24,263 bases of DNA from a virus: positions 1 to 24,263 of IMG/VR virus record IMGVR_UViG_3300036466_000190; one strand, 5' to 3'. Positions 13,781 to 22,246 of the stretch are shown here, in pieces. How positions within the stretch are numbered: the stretch's first letter is position 1; each line of letters starts with the position of its first letter. The notes beneath the pieces were generated by a model that did not search any database, was not told the origin of the DNA, and saw only the letters and a list, made by a program, of their open reading frames with translations. Both the position numbers and the translations under genes were made by a program.

Positions 13781-16687
13781 TTAAGCTCCCATCATTTTTC
13801 TAAAAGTTGCATCTGTTTGCATAAGCGACTGAACAGTTAGTTTTATTTCTGTTCTGTTGTCAGTTTGTTTTCTTGAAGTTTCTTTCATATCTAATGGAAC
13901 TCCTGACTCGTTGTTTATAGTTATATATGTATCTCCACCGCCACTATTTCCTTGCATTGTTACAGGTATAGTTCTTCCATCAGGTAATGGCACATAAGCT
14001 TCGTTCATTCTTCCCTCGCCATAAATTGCAAGTTGAGGACTGTCAGCTATACCACCACTTGAATATGCTCTTAATGGGATTGCTCCTTGACTTGACATAA
14101 TTCCACCGTTTGCAAAGCCAAAAATAGTATTTGCTAAACTACCTACTATGCTTGTTGTTGCACTTGCTAATGGCTGTGCTATTTGTGTTTTGACTATTTC
14201 GCTCATAATCGCACTAACTACACTTTCTCCTAGTGCTTGTAAATCTCCAAAACCATCTTTTGTAAAGTTGAAAAAATCTTCAAAACCACTCGTTAAATTG
14301 TCTTTCATAGTCTTTTGCATACTTTCCCATGTGCTTGTTGATTCATCCTCTATTTTGTCAAAAAAGTCTGTTTTATAAATTGCTACTAATTTGCTTAATT
14401 CTTCTGGTTTTAGCATAGAAAACTCACTCTCTATACTTGCTTTTTCTAACGCCCATCCTTTTTCTTTTTGTCCTGTTGCATCATAATATGTAGCATATTG
14501 GCTATTTTGATTTTTAACATAAGTCTTTGCTTGTTTTTCTATGTCTTTTTGTATTTTTAAAGAAGCGTTATACTCCATTAGGGCATAGTTTTTTATTTTT
14601 GTATTTACTGCTGATTTATTTAGTGCATTAGATTCTTTTTCGTAGGCTTGTGCTACTATTTCTGCTGTTTTTATAGCATCTTCTCGTACTTGCTTATTAG
14701 TACTAGCTATATTTGTTTGTAGTTTTTCAAATATTGGTCTATATTTATCATTTAGGCTATCTAGTTTTTGATTATCTGATAATGTAGTTAAGGCTTTATT
14801 TGCAAACTCTGTCATTTCATCTATTGTTGATTTCATAGATATTTTTAATTCTGTATTTGATCCTTGCGTAATTTTAACTGCTTTTGTTGCAGCATTTCCT
14901 ATCGCTTCCATTACTTCTGGATACTGTGAATATTTAATTACTAAATTACCAAAATCATCATTAATTTGAGAAACTGATGTAAATTTATTGTTTCCTAATT
15001 CAAATATTTCCTTATAAGCATTTGATAGACCTTCATATCCCTCTTTCTGTCTTGATATTGACTCTATAATTTCTGTTCCAGATTCTATAGCTACTTTTTT
15101 ATGTTCTTCAAGTACTCTTATTTTTCTCTCTAATATAGTAATGCTGTCTTGAAGAGATTTCTCTGATTTTGTTCCAAACAATACATCCGAGAAGCTACCT
15201 TTATTTGCTAAATCTGTTTTTGCATCTTGTAATTCTTTATATAGCTCTTTAAGACCCTTGCCTTCAACTCTAGTAGTAACTTTACCTGAAACATCAAATA
15301 ATGAACCTAATTTAACAAGGGCATCCCCTGTTATAGATACTAAATTTGAAACTTCGTCACTTATATAACTTATGGCTTCTGTTACTTTGCCAAATGCTTC
15401 ACCGTAATAATCCATAAACCCTTTTATTTGAAAATATGATGTTTGGAAACTATCTACCCATTCATCTGTGTTGTTTTTAATGTATGTTGTAGCATCTAAT
15501 ATTCCAAGTTTCAAATCATCAAATAGTGGTGCTGTTGTTTGCATCCTCATAGTGTCAAAAGCATCACCAAGTCTTGCTACTGCTCTTGTCATAGTCATTT
15601 CTTTAGAAAGTTCATCAAAATCAACTAATTTATCTTCGAGATATTTAAATAGCCCACCAACGCTTTTTTTAGCATCATCAATGTCTGCATTTGACATACC
15701 TAACATTTTACCGATACGACTATCTTTTGTAATAGTTCCTTCCATTATAGAGCGTATTTCTTCTCTTACTTGATCCATAGGCATACCAATAGAAGCCGCA
15801 ATATTTGTCATTTGTTTTGAAAGTGTAATTGTATTTTTTATAACATCTTGGGTAGTTTTACCCATAGCTTGTCCTGCTCCTAAAGCACCACCTATCGCTT
15901 GTTGAAACACCTCTGTTAATTGTGGGAATGTTGCTGCTGTATCAATCGCTGCTTTTTTAATATCCATAACTGTACTAGCTGAAATTGCCATTGCTGCACC
16001 AAATCTCTCAGCACTATCTCCACCCTCTGTATTTGCTGAAATAAGTGCAGCGATACCTACTTGTGCATCTTCAATAGTTTTATTTAGCATTATCCCTTTA
16101 GTGGCTGTAAAATTAACAACTCTACTAAGAGCATAATAAGCCACTACCATTGTTTCTATTTGTCTTAAATGTCTAACAACACTATTCATAGTGCTGCTTC
16201 TTACTGCATTTTCTTTTTTTCTTGAAGTTGTAGCTTTGTCTATAGCTATTTTTTCTCTATTTGTAGCTGATGTTAATTTTTTTCTTTTTGAAACTTCCTT
16301 GTCAATTAAAATACCGCTTTGTTTTATTTCTAGTTCTTTCTTTTTAAGTGCTACTGTTTGTCTTGTAATTTCTTTTGTTAGTTTAGCTTCTAATTCTATT
16401 TGTTTCTTTTTTATAGCATTTTTTGCTTCTGTTTTTGTGCCACGCTCTGCATTTGCATACGCTTCTTTTAGTTTTGTTAATTCTAATTGTAGTTTTCTTA
16501 TACTATCTATGTCTGATGTTGTTACCCCTAGTAAAATTCCTTTTTTATCTGCTTTTAAATCTTTTAATCTTAATTCTAGTTCTTGGTAACTTTCATTTAA
16601 TTTTTTTATCTGCTCAATTTGTTTTTTTATTTCAGGAGTGAGATTATCTTCTGCATTAAACTTAATTATTACATCACCTGCTGCCAT
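13781..16687 (-). CDS. Tail tape measure protein
   Basis: A 968-residue protein from the ATG at 16687, which has GGAG 5 nt upstream; an upstream GTG at 16693 overlaps that ribosome site and is not used here. Long Lys/Glu-rich coiled coils occupy about 1-170, with more helical segments in the middle. The C-terminal part has MSEIVKTQIAQPLASA and a Gly-rich FANGGIMSSQGAI...YGEGRMNEAYVPLPDG segment, the hallmark of lambda-type tape measures. It sets the tail length; at the usual 0.15 nm per residue, about 145 nm. It directly follows the G/GT chaperone genes, whose fusion product should bind it. Confidence 0.92.
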   Translation of the reverse strand: MAAGDVIIKFNAEDNLTPEIKKQIEQIKKLNESYQELELRLKDLKADKKGILLGVTTSDIDSIRKLQLELTKLKEAYANAERGTKTEAKNAIKKKQIELEAKLTKEITRQTVALKKKELEIKQSGILIDKEVSKRKKLTSATNREKIAIDKATTSRKKENAVRSSTMNSVVRHLRQIETMVVAYYALSRVVNFTATKGIMLNKTIEDAQVGIAALISANTEGGDSAERFGAAMAISASTVMDIKKAAIDTAATFPQLTEVFQQAIGGALGAGQAMGKTTQDVIKNTITLSKQMTNIAASIGMPMDQVREEIRSIMEGTITKDSRIGKMLGMSNADIDDAKKSVGGLFKYLEDKLVDFDELSKEMTMTRAVARLGDAFDTMRMQTTAPLFDDLKLGILDATTYIKNNTDEWVDSFQTSYFQIKGFMDYYGEAFGKVTEAISYISDEVSNLVSITGDALVKLGSLFDVSGKVTTRVEGKGLKELYKELQDAKTDLANKGSFSDVLFGTKSEKSLQDSITILERKIRVLEEHKKVAIESGTEIIESISRQKEGYEGLSNAYKEIFELGNNKFTSVSQINDDFGNLVIKYSQYPEVMEAIGNAATKAVKITQGSNTELKISMKSTIDEMTEFANKALTTLSDNQKLDSLNDKYRPIFEKLQTNIASTNKQVREDAIKTAEIVAQAYEKESNALNKSAVNTKIKNYALMEYNASLKIQKDIEKQAKTYVKNQNSQYATYYDATGQKEKGWALEKASIESEFSMLKPEELSKLVAIYKTDFFDKIEDESTSTWESMQKTMKDNLTSGFEDFFNFTKDGFGDLQALGESVVSAIMSEIVKTQIAQPLASATTSIVGSLANTIFGFANGGIMSSQGAIPLRAYSSGGIADSPQLAIYGEGRMNEAYVPLPDGRTIPVTMQGNSGGGDTYITINNESGVPLDMKETSRKQTDNRTEIKLTVQSLMQTDATFRKMMGA

Positions 16688-16991
16688 CACCACTCCTTTC
16701 TATATAATATCTCTCTATAAATCTAATTAAGTCCATCCTATATGGGTTTAATTCAAATTCATAAATTTTTGCTATTTCAATAATGGAACTATAATTTAGT
16801 CCTATTATCCCGCCCATTCCACTAACTATCCATTGAGTACCTATCTTTTGAAAAAAGTCTATCACTTCTCTCATGTGCAAAGGAACATAAGGAGGAAGAA
16901 CACTATCTGGCAATTCCTCTCCAATTTCAAGGGCTATCTTGATGTAACTCTGTATTGAGTCATCACTTTGCCAATCAAGATAGTCTTTTAC
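16674..16991 (-). CDS. T part of the G-T tail assembly chaperone, reached by -1 frameshifting
   Basis: About 105 codons in the -1 frame relative to G, starting with VKDYLDWQSDDSIQ after the slip and ending SGDGSR just inside the tape measure start. The open frame extends upstream of any start codon into the end of the G gene (to a stop at 17016-17018), as expected for a frameshift extension. A TTG at 16913 could also give a 79-residue product. The fusion would have about 220 residues. In lambda, gpGT binds the tape measure and recruits tube subunits and is absent from the virion. The sequence (PPYVPLHMREVIDFFQKIG) is of the phage DUF1799-like chaperone type, helical and acidic. Confidence 0.75.
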   Translation of the reverse strand, partial: VKDYLDWQSDDSIQSYIKIALEIGEELPDSVLPPYVPLHMREVIDFFQKIGTQWIVSGMGGIIGLNYSSIIEIAKIYEFELNPYRMDLIRFIERYYIERSGDGSR

Positions 16992-16997
16992 TTTTTT
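16934..16997 (-). other. Programmed -1 ribosomal frameshift signal
   Basis: Slippery heptamer A AAA AAG (16997-16991), in the correct phase for G (ACA AAA AAG TAA), only one codon before its stop. A 7-nt spacer (16990-16984) is followed by a perfect 10-bp stem, CTATCTTGAT (16983-16974) with ATCAAGATAG (16943-16934). The 30-nt loop contains a smaller ACTC/GAGT stem. All three canonical elements are present at standard distances. Confidence 0.85.
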
Positions 16998-17335
16998 GTA
17001 GCGATCACTTTTGTATTAAATGTAGTTATCGCTACTTTTCTTACCCACATTTGCAAATCGCTATATGGTATTTTGTCAATCTGATCATCGCTTATATTTC
17101 TAAGCGTAAGTAAATCAACCAATAGGTCATCTAGTGACTCTTCTTTTAACGAGTCAATTTCTATAATTTTGTGTTTCTTTAATTTCTTTTTTTCACCAAA
17201 TGTTAAAGGGTTAGCTACATCTTCTAAAATACTAGGAAGTTCATAATCTATTATTTCCTTAATATTTTGCTCTTGTTCTTTATATACCTCTTTTATAGCA
17301 TCCAGTGATAATTCTATTTTTGGCTCGTTTTTCAT
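16988..17335 (-). CDS. Tail assembly chaperone, gpG-like
   Basis: A 115-residue, highly charged, helical protein between tube and tape measure genes, the position of lambda gpG. The sequence ends NTKVIATKK with the slippery codons AAA AAG right at the C-terminus. G-type chaperones coat the tape measure protein during tail assembly. The ATG is 1 nt past the tail tube stop (TAATATG), without its own clear ribosome site, so it is likely translated by reinitiation. A fraction of ribosomes is expected to shift into the T frame. Confidence 0.78.
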   Translation of the reverse strand: MKNEPKIELSLDAIKEVYKEQEQNIKEIIDYELPSILEDVANPLTFGEKKKLKKHKIIEIDSLKEESLDDLLVDLLTLRNISDDQIDKIPYSDLQMWVRKVAITTFNTKVIATKK

Positions 17336-17336
17336 A

Positions 17337-18296
17337 TTAATAACTCGCTACATTATTTGTTAATTCTACTTTTAGTAGTTCTGTACCAACACTTTTGTAC
17401 CCATTCCATGCTAAATTTAATGGATATTTTTCTCCAACTCTTTTAGCTTCATTTTTAAATGAAAACTTAGCTTCTGCTATTGTAAGAGTTAAAGTGTTAG
17501 TTCCATCTGTAATTATGATGTCAAAACTTACAGGCATTTCATTTTTAGCTTTTGTATATACTGAACTATCGAAAAGACTTGAAAAATCACCACTTGCTGA
17601 AACTTGCATATCAGATATTTCACCTGCATTTGCACCTGTACCTATTGTATATGTAGCTTCTGTGCCTCTATCTAATGACATTGAGAAGCTTTTTGATAAT
17701 GTGTAAGATACATTGTCTATTTTTAGTGATGTATGAGCATTTTTAATACGAGTTGCTCCTAGAGAAATTTTATTTGTTTCATCTAGTTCTGTTATCGAAT
17801 CAGTAATACTATCTTTAAAGCTCATGCCGACAGTATCTAGGCTAAAGTTATAATCTCCATCAGGTGATACATCTATTGAAAACCCTTTTGCTTTCAATCC
17901 GTTATATCTTTCAATAAGGTCACTTCCGCCATCACAAGAGTTGTTTAGTGTATTTTGAATACAAAAACTAGGGATACACTCAGTAGACTTAAATGTATGA
18001 GTATAGCTTCCTGTATTATCAACTGTTGTAGGGTCACCAAGAGAAGCTTTTAATAAAACTCCTATTTGCTCAAAGTATAAAGGAGTAGTGATACCACCTG
18101 CTACCTCGTTAAATGTACCAAATGGCTCTCCACCGCTATCTATATCTCCACCTATAACACTATCAGTCTTTGTTTGTCTACTTGCTGTTATTCCACTCTC
18201 AACTGCTGTTAAAACTATTGGTTCTGGTAATGATGGGTCTGTACCTGCTGTAGTTTCCCAATCTAATACTACTTTTTTAATTAATGGATTTGCCAT
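17337..18296 (-). CDS. Major tail tube protein
   Basis: A 319-residue beta-rich protein matching the long type of phage tail tube protein (Phage_tube_2-like): WETTAGTDPS near the N-terminus, then GGDIDSGGEPFG, QIGVLLKASLGDP, YTHTFKST, FCIQNTLNN and a region that reads GLKAKGFSIDVSPDG (about residues 132-146). It forms the hexameric rings of the tail tube. The ribosome site AGGAG lies before its ATG. It lies between the tail terminator and the chaperone genes. Its length suggests an added surface domain compared with the ~250 residues of lambda gpV. Confidence 0.85.
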   Translation of the reverse strand: MANPLIKKVVLDWETTAGTDPSLPEPIVLTAVESGITASRQTKTDSVIGGDIDSGGEPFGTFNEVAGGITTPLYFEQIGVLLKASLGDPTTVDNTGSYTHTFKSTECIPSFCIQNTLNNSCDGGSDLIERYNGLKAKGFSIDVSPDGDYNFSLDTVGMSFKDSITDSITELDETNKISLGATRIKNAHTSLKIDNVSYTLSKSFSMSLDRGTEATYTIGTGANAGEISDMQVSASGDFSSLFDSSVYTKAKNEMPVSFDIIITDGTNTLTLTIAEAKFSFKNEAKRVGEKYPLNLAWNGYKSVGTELLKVELTNNVASY

Positions 18297-18297
18297 T

Positions 18298-18786
18298 TTA
18301 TTCTCCTAATAAACTTAATTTATCGTTACCGATTATGTTCGGAACACTAAAGTTAATTACTATTGCCCCAGAATATATTGGAAACAATGTAATTTCGTGG
18401 TTGTAAAAGGTAATTTCGTAGCTGTCTAAATTTGTGCAATTAAAAGCACTTTTTAATTCTTCTACTACAATATTCCCCATTTCCTCAATTTTATAAATAC
18501 CCTCATATTTGATAACATTCCCATTTGTAGTTGGGTTTTCACTTCCGTTAATCATTAAATGTATAACCATCTCATAATCATAGTTAGTGTTGCTATCACT
18601 CATCTCATTAGTCATTGGGGCTATCGCTAAAAGCGGATAGTCCGTTGTGTGAGGTGGGTTTTCAGTATCTATCCCTAAGAAAATCAAAGGGGATTTAGAA
18701 AACTGACTTTGTGAATAAGTTTCAAGACTTGTAGATATACTTAACTTGTCTATTAAAAATTCACTTATCTCTTTATTTGTAATCAA
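18298..18786 (-). CDS. Tail terminator (gpU-like) protein
   Basis: A 162-residue protein with a TTG start supported by AAGGAG at an 8-nt distance. The first helix (about 3-14), a central beta region (TTDYPLLAIAPMTNE) and the C-terminal beta strands (ITLFPIYSGAIVINF) fit tail terminator/neck proteins, which cap the tube and give the attachment point for the head. The position, immediately before the tube gene and after the gp10-like gene, is the standard one. The call rests mainly on gene order. Confidence 0.65.
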   Translation of the reverse strand: MITNKEISEFLIDKLSISTSLETYSQSQFSKSPLIFLGIDTENPPHTTDYPLLAIAPMTNEMSDSNTNYDYEMVIHLMINGSENPTTNGNVIKYEGIYKIEEMGNIVVEELKSAFNCTNLDSYEITFYNHEITLFPIYSGAIVINFSVPNIIGNDKLSLLGE

Positions 18787-19424
18787 GACACTCTCCTTGA
18801 TCCATTCTCTACTAATGTAAAGGATTTTCTATAACTTTTCTCAATTTCGCTAATTATATTTCCTCGCATAGCATTAAATGTTGGTCTTACTATAGGTCTT
18901 GCTTTTCTGTTCACATATCCTCTTTTTGCAATACCGCCCATTCCTGATGCTCTAAAAAAGTTTTTTTGCTTATCTGTTAAGATTTCCTTGCCACCATGTT
19001 CCATTTTTTGCCCTATTTTTTTGACAAAAACTCCACTTACTCTAGTATATGGCGTTTTCTCTCCATCTTTATATCTATAAGACTTAAACCCTTTTCGCTC
19101 ATTCATAAATCCAACTAAAACTTTTAAACTCGCATCATATCCTTGCATACGAATAAACTCGCCTAGATTTGAATTGTTGCCACTAACTCTATTCCCTTCC
19201 CTTGAATAAGCTTGTTTTTTACTTTTACCAAATGTAACTCTTTTATGCCCATTGTGATATTCTGTACCCCAATTATGAGTTCCCATTGATTTAGCTTTAT
19301 TAACCATTGCTTTTCTTAAAGAAGTACCGCCTTTTTGCATTGCTTCCATTGCAAAATTTGGGGCAAATTGCTTTAGAGTATCTAGTTTACTAAAAGCATT
19401 ATCTAATTTAACTTCTAAAGCCAT
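18783..19424 (-). CDS. Tail completion protein, HK97 gp10 / lambda gpZ-like
   Basis: A 213-residue basic protein. I chose ATG at 19424 because AGGGAAG lies 7 nt upstream; an in-frame ATG at 19451 has no good ribosome site and would extend farther into the previous gene. It begins ALEVKLDNAFSKLDTL and ends with a conserved-looking KARPIVRPTFNAMRG..EIEKSY, similar to the C-terminus of gp10/gpZ-like connector proteins (R-P-x-x-x-x...). The neighbouring order (joining protein, this, terminator, tube) supports the role. Confidence 0.68.
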   Translation of the reverse strand: MALEVKLDNAFSKLDTLKQFAPNFAMEAMQKGGTSLRKAMVNKAKSMGTHNWGTEYHNGHKRVTFGKSKKQAYSREGNRVSGNNSNLGEFIRMQGYDASLKVLVGFMNERKGFKSYRYKDGEKTPYTRVSGVFVKKIGQKMEHGGKEILTDKQKNFFRASGMGGIAKRGYVNRKARPIVRPTFNAMRGNIISEIEKSYRKSFTLVENGSRRVS

Positions 19425-19749
19425 AGTTCTTCCCTGTTGGTCTTTTTTCATTACTTAAGACTAATGTAGTAAACATATCATCTACGCTATATTGCTTTAT
19501 GGTATATGTAATATTGTCTACTGTAAATTTCTCGTATATGTTTGGTATAAAATCAATAGCTACATAAGCCATTAGTTCATCTTCTACTTCTTTATTACCT
19601 TTTAGTGTATTATTAGCACTCAAAGAGTCAATTAGACAACTTAATTGCAATTCACTACCATCTGCTTTGTGATAAACAGCTTTTATAGCTAATTCATCTA
19701 AGTTAATCATAGTTTGTGCATCTGTTGATAATTGCTCTTTAAGGCTCAT
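19408..19749 (-). CDS. Head-tail joining protein, gpFII-like
   Basis: A 113-residue protein, beta-rich from residue 25. The segment KFTVDNITYTIKQYSVDD (about 75-92), followed by TLVLS, resembles the beta core of gpFII and related connector proteins ('I-x-Y-x-V..D'). It comes directly after the decoration protein and before the gp10-like gene, the order seen in lambda. It overlaps the following gene by 17 nt. The assignment is from position and weak sequence resemblance. Confidence 0.62.
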   Translation of the reverse strand: MSLKEQLSTDAQTMINLDELAIKAVYHKADGSELQLSCLIDSLSANNTLKGNKEVEDELMAYVAIDFIPNIYEKFTVDNITYTIKQYSVDDMFTTLVLSNEKRPTGKNYGFRS

Positions 19750-19751
19750 AA

Positions 19752-20069
19752 TTATTTACCTAACTCAAATACTACATACCCTGTATCAGCCTCAACTGCT
19801 GTACCTGCAAATGTGTTATCTAATGCTGTTCCTGTCACTACATTTGCTGATGTAACATAAACTTTATCACCTGCTGCAATAGTACTAGCTGTATCAGCAT
19901 AAACTCTTCCTGTTAAAGTCATGGCTACAGTTTCACCTGATGCCCCACCAACTTCTACAAGTCCTACCATAGCTCCTAGTGCTGTAACAGTTCCTGCCTC
20001 CATATCCGCTGAAAGTGTTAAGTCTGTTTTATATAATGGTTGGTTACCATCACTTACTATATATGCCAT
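19752..20069 (-). CDS. Capsid decoration/cement protein (DUF2190-like)
   Basis: A 105-residue Ala/Thr/Val/Gly-rich beta protein that begins MAYIVSDGNQPLYK and continues in short strand-turn repeats (VYADTASTIAAGDKVYV). The pattern is that of DUF2190/head decoration proteins, which bind the outer capsid surface and stabilise it. It lies 2 nt downstream of the capsid gene stop, the expected position (as lambda gpD next to gpE), and has AGGAG before its ATG. Confidence 0.78.
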   Translation of the reverse strand: MAYIVSDGNQPLYKTDLTLSADMEAGTVTALGAMVGLVEVGGASGETVAMTLTGRVYADTASTIAAGDKVYVTSANVVTGTALDNTFAGTAVEADTGYVVFELGK

Positions 20070-20071
20070 TA

Positions 20072-22246
20072 TTAAGCTCCTGCATTTTTAAATAGGCTTC
20101 TGTAATCTTCCGCAACGATTCCGAATCTAAATGCGATTTCATACTCTATGCCATGAATTTTTGATTGTCTAACCATCTCAATTACAGGACGATTACCTTC
20201 TCTTTGTAAATAACCAGTTCTGATAGTTCTAGTAGCACCTGTCATAAACCAAGCGTTTTGTCCTACTAGCTCAAAATCTGCTATTGGAGAAACAAGATTT
20301 TTAACCACATTGTCATTTACACCATTTGCACCATTTGTATTCAGTAGAGTTGAAACTTCTGGGAATTTATCAGGGCTAATAATGATGTTTTTAGGCTTGA
20401 TATTTGCACTTCTAGTTTTGTTCTTACCAACTTTTACAGTTTGAGATACCATTTTCTTATAACCCTCTAAAAGAGTAGTTTGAGAAACAACACCTGCTGT
20501 ACCTGTATTGGCATGACTAGCATCAAAAATAGCTTTAGAATCAGCCATTTTATAAGAAGAATAATCACCACGACCTAATAGTAAGTCATAAACTTGTCTA
20601 TTTTTCCATGCTTCAATATTAGATACTAAGTCCATTAAATTGTCAAAAAATCCACCAAGATCATCATTTACAATAGCTTCATAAGTTAGAGCAAATTTTT
20701 TACCATAAGAGTATAATCTCCAAGTTAAGCTATCTTCACTTCTATATCCATACTGTAAACTTCCACCCTCGCTAAGTTTTTCAAAATCACTATCAAAACT
20801 ATTTACATCAATAAGTGTTTGAGTTTTAAAGTCTTTTAACCCAACTGATTTAGTCCACTCTCTATAAGTAACTGGTGCTGAATCATAAGCATCTGCAATT
20901 AACTTATTTTGAACATTACTTAGAAGAACTGGAAAATTACCTGTGTTCATACTTGCTATAATGTCGCTTTGAGAAGCTGTGTTTAGGTTTACATCATTAA
21001 CCATTGATAGTAACTGCATCATTGATTTAGACTCTAAGCCTTTTGTTTCTAATGTGCTACTAGCTAGAGAAGTAATACCTGACTTCATTAAGATAGCATC
21101 ACCTACTGCATTTAAATCTACTTTCACTTCTGCTCCTGTGACGATTGGTGCTGTATCTTGTTTAGCACTTATTTTTTCTAAGATTGTTTTTGCTACTGTA
21201 TGCTCTGTTTGAGATTTATCAGCCACAATTTGATTGATTTCTTCTGCTGAAAAAACATCTTTATGAGAAGCTACAACTGTGTTTATTGCTTCAACTCTTT
21301 CTTTATCCGCTATCTGAGCTTTTAATGTTGCTATTGCTTCATTTTGCTCTTCAAGTTTTGCTGTGAGTTCTTTCGTTGGTGCTACTATCGGTTGCTCCTC
21401 AATAGCTCCATTAACTCCATTATCTTTTGGCATATTGCCTCCTTGAAATTGGTTGATTAAGTTACTTAGAGAAGTAACGCTGTTAGCTAATCCAATATCT
21501 ACTGCCTTTTGACCGACAAATACTGAACCTGCACCAAAACGACTTACTACATCTTGATTACTAATATCAAGATGATGCGATACCGCTTCTATAAAAACTT
21601 CTGCTACTGCATCAACTCTATTTTGGTATTCTTTTTCGCCCTCTTTGCTTTCTACATCAGGGGCTTTATTTGGTGATTGTGAAGATACAAATTGGACTAA
21701 ATTTTCGTCTTTTTTATAAACACCCATAATTGCACCAATATTTCCTAAAATACTTGTGTTTTCGCAATGAATTGCACTACAAGCACTAGCTAACCAATAC
21801 CCTGCACTACAAGCCATACCTTTAACATGAGCTACAATTTTCTCTCTATTTGCATAAATAAGATCAGATAAGTCACTTACTCCATTTACCATCCCACCGC
21901 CTGTGTCGAATGAAAGAATAATTTTTGTAATTGATTGATTTGCTAATACCTTTTCTAAATCAGCTTTAATAGATTCTGTTGAAACTGCTCCACTTACATC
22001 TGTGAACATATTTCCATATCTAACTATTGAACCAGTAATGCTTATTACCGCTACATTTTGCTGAATTGAAACTCTATTTGATGTTGTATTTTCTGCACCA
22101 TTAAAAGCATAATATTGATTATTCTTATCAGCTATTTCAACTGCCTTTTCAATATCACTATTTTTTCTAGTTGCAATACTTATAATGTTTTGTAGGTTTT
22201 CTTGTGAAGTAAGCCAAACATTATCATATATGACACTATTTATCAT
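20072..22246 (-). CDS. Fused S49-type prohead protease, scaffold and major capsid protein
   Basis: A 724-residue protein. Residues about 60-265 are a SppA/ClpP-like protease: FDTGGGMVNG (113-122), nucleophile Ser147 in GMACSAGYW and likely general base Lys194 in SPNKAPD, then LGNIGAIMGV. Residues about 290-360 form a charged coiled coil, as expected of a scaffold. From about 415 on is an HK97-fold major capsid protein (EGGSLQYGYRSED; GKKFALTYEAIVNDDLGGF; KPKNIIISPD; the terminal FRFGIVAEDYRSL). The protease would cut itself free and release the mature capsid subunit during head maturation. It starts at an ATG with AAGGAGG and overlaps the portal gene by 11 nt. No frameshift or stop separates the domains. 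Confidence 0.9.
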   Translation of the reverse strand: MINSVIYDNVWLTSQENLQNIISIATRKNSDIEKAVEIADKNNQYYAFNGAENTTSNRVSIQQNVAVISITGSIVRYGNMFTDVSGAVSTESIKADLEKVLANQSITKIILSFDTGGGMVNGVSDLSDLIYANREKIVAHVKGMACSAGYWLASACSAIHCENTSILGNIGAIMGVYKKDENLVQFVSSQSPNKAPDVESKEGEKEYQNRVDAVAEVFIEAVSHHLDISNQDVVSRFGAGSVFVGQKAVDIGLANSVTSLSNLINQFQGGNMPKDNGVNGAIEEQPIVAPTKELTAKLEEQNEAIATLKAQIADKERVEAINTVVASHKDVFSAEEINQIVADKSQTEHTVAKTILEKISAKQDTAPIVTGAEVKVDLNAVGDAILMKSGITSLASSTLETKGLESKSMMQLLSMVNDVNLNTASQSDIIASMNTGNFPVLLSNVQNKLIADAYDSAPVTYREWTKSVGLKDFKTQTLIDVNSFDSDFEKLSEGGSLQYGYRSEDSLTWRLYSYGKKFALTYEAIVNDDLGGFFDNLMDLVSNIEAWKNRQVYDLLLGRGDYSSYKMADSKAIFDASHANTGTAGVVSQTTLLEGYKKMVSQTVKVGKNKTRSANIKPKNIIISPDKFPEVSTLLNTNGANGVNDNVVKNLVSPIADFELVGQNAWFMTGATRTIRTGYLQREGNRPVIEMVRQSKIHGIEYEIAFRFGIVAEDYRSLFKNAGA

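Noticed and set aside
16674-16913. Independent 79-aa gene with a TTG start
   Set aside because: The frame is open far upstream into the G gene and joins it at a canonical slippery site, so frameshifting explains it better; a minor internal start cannot be excluded.
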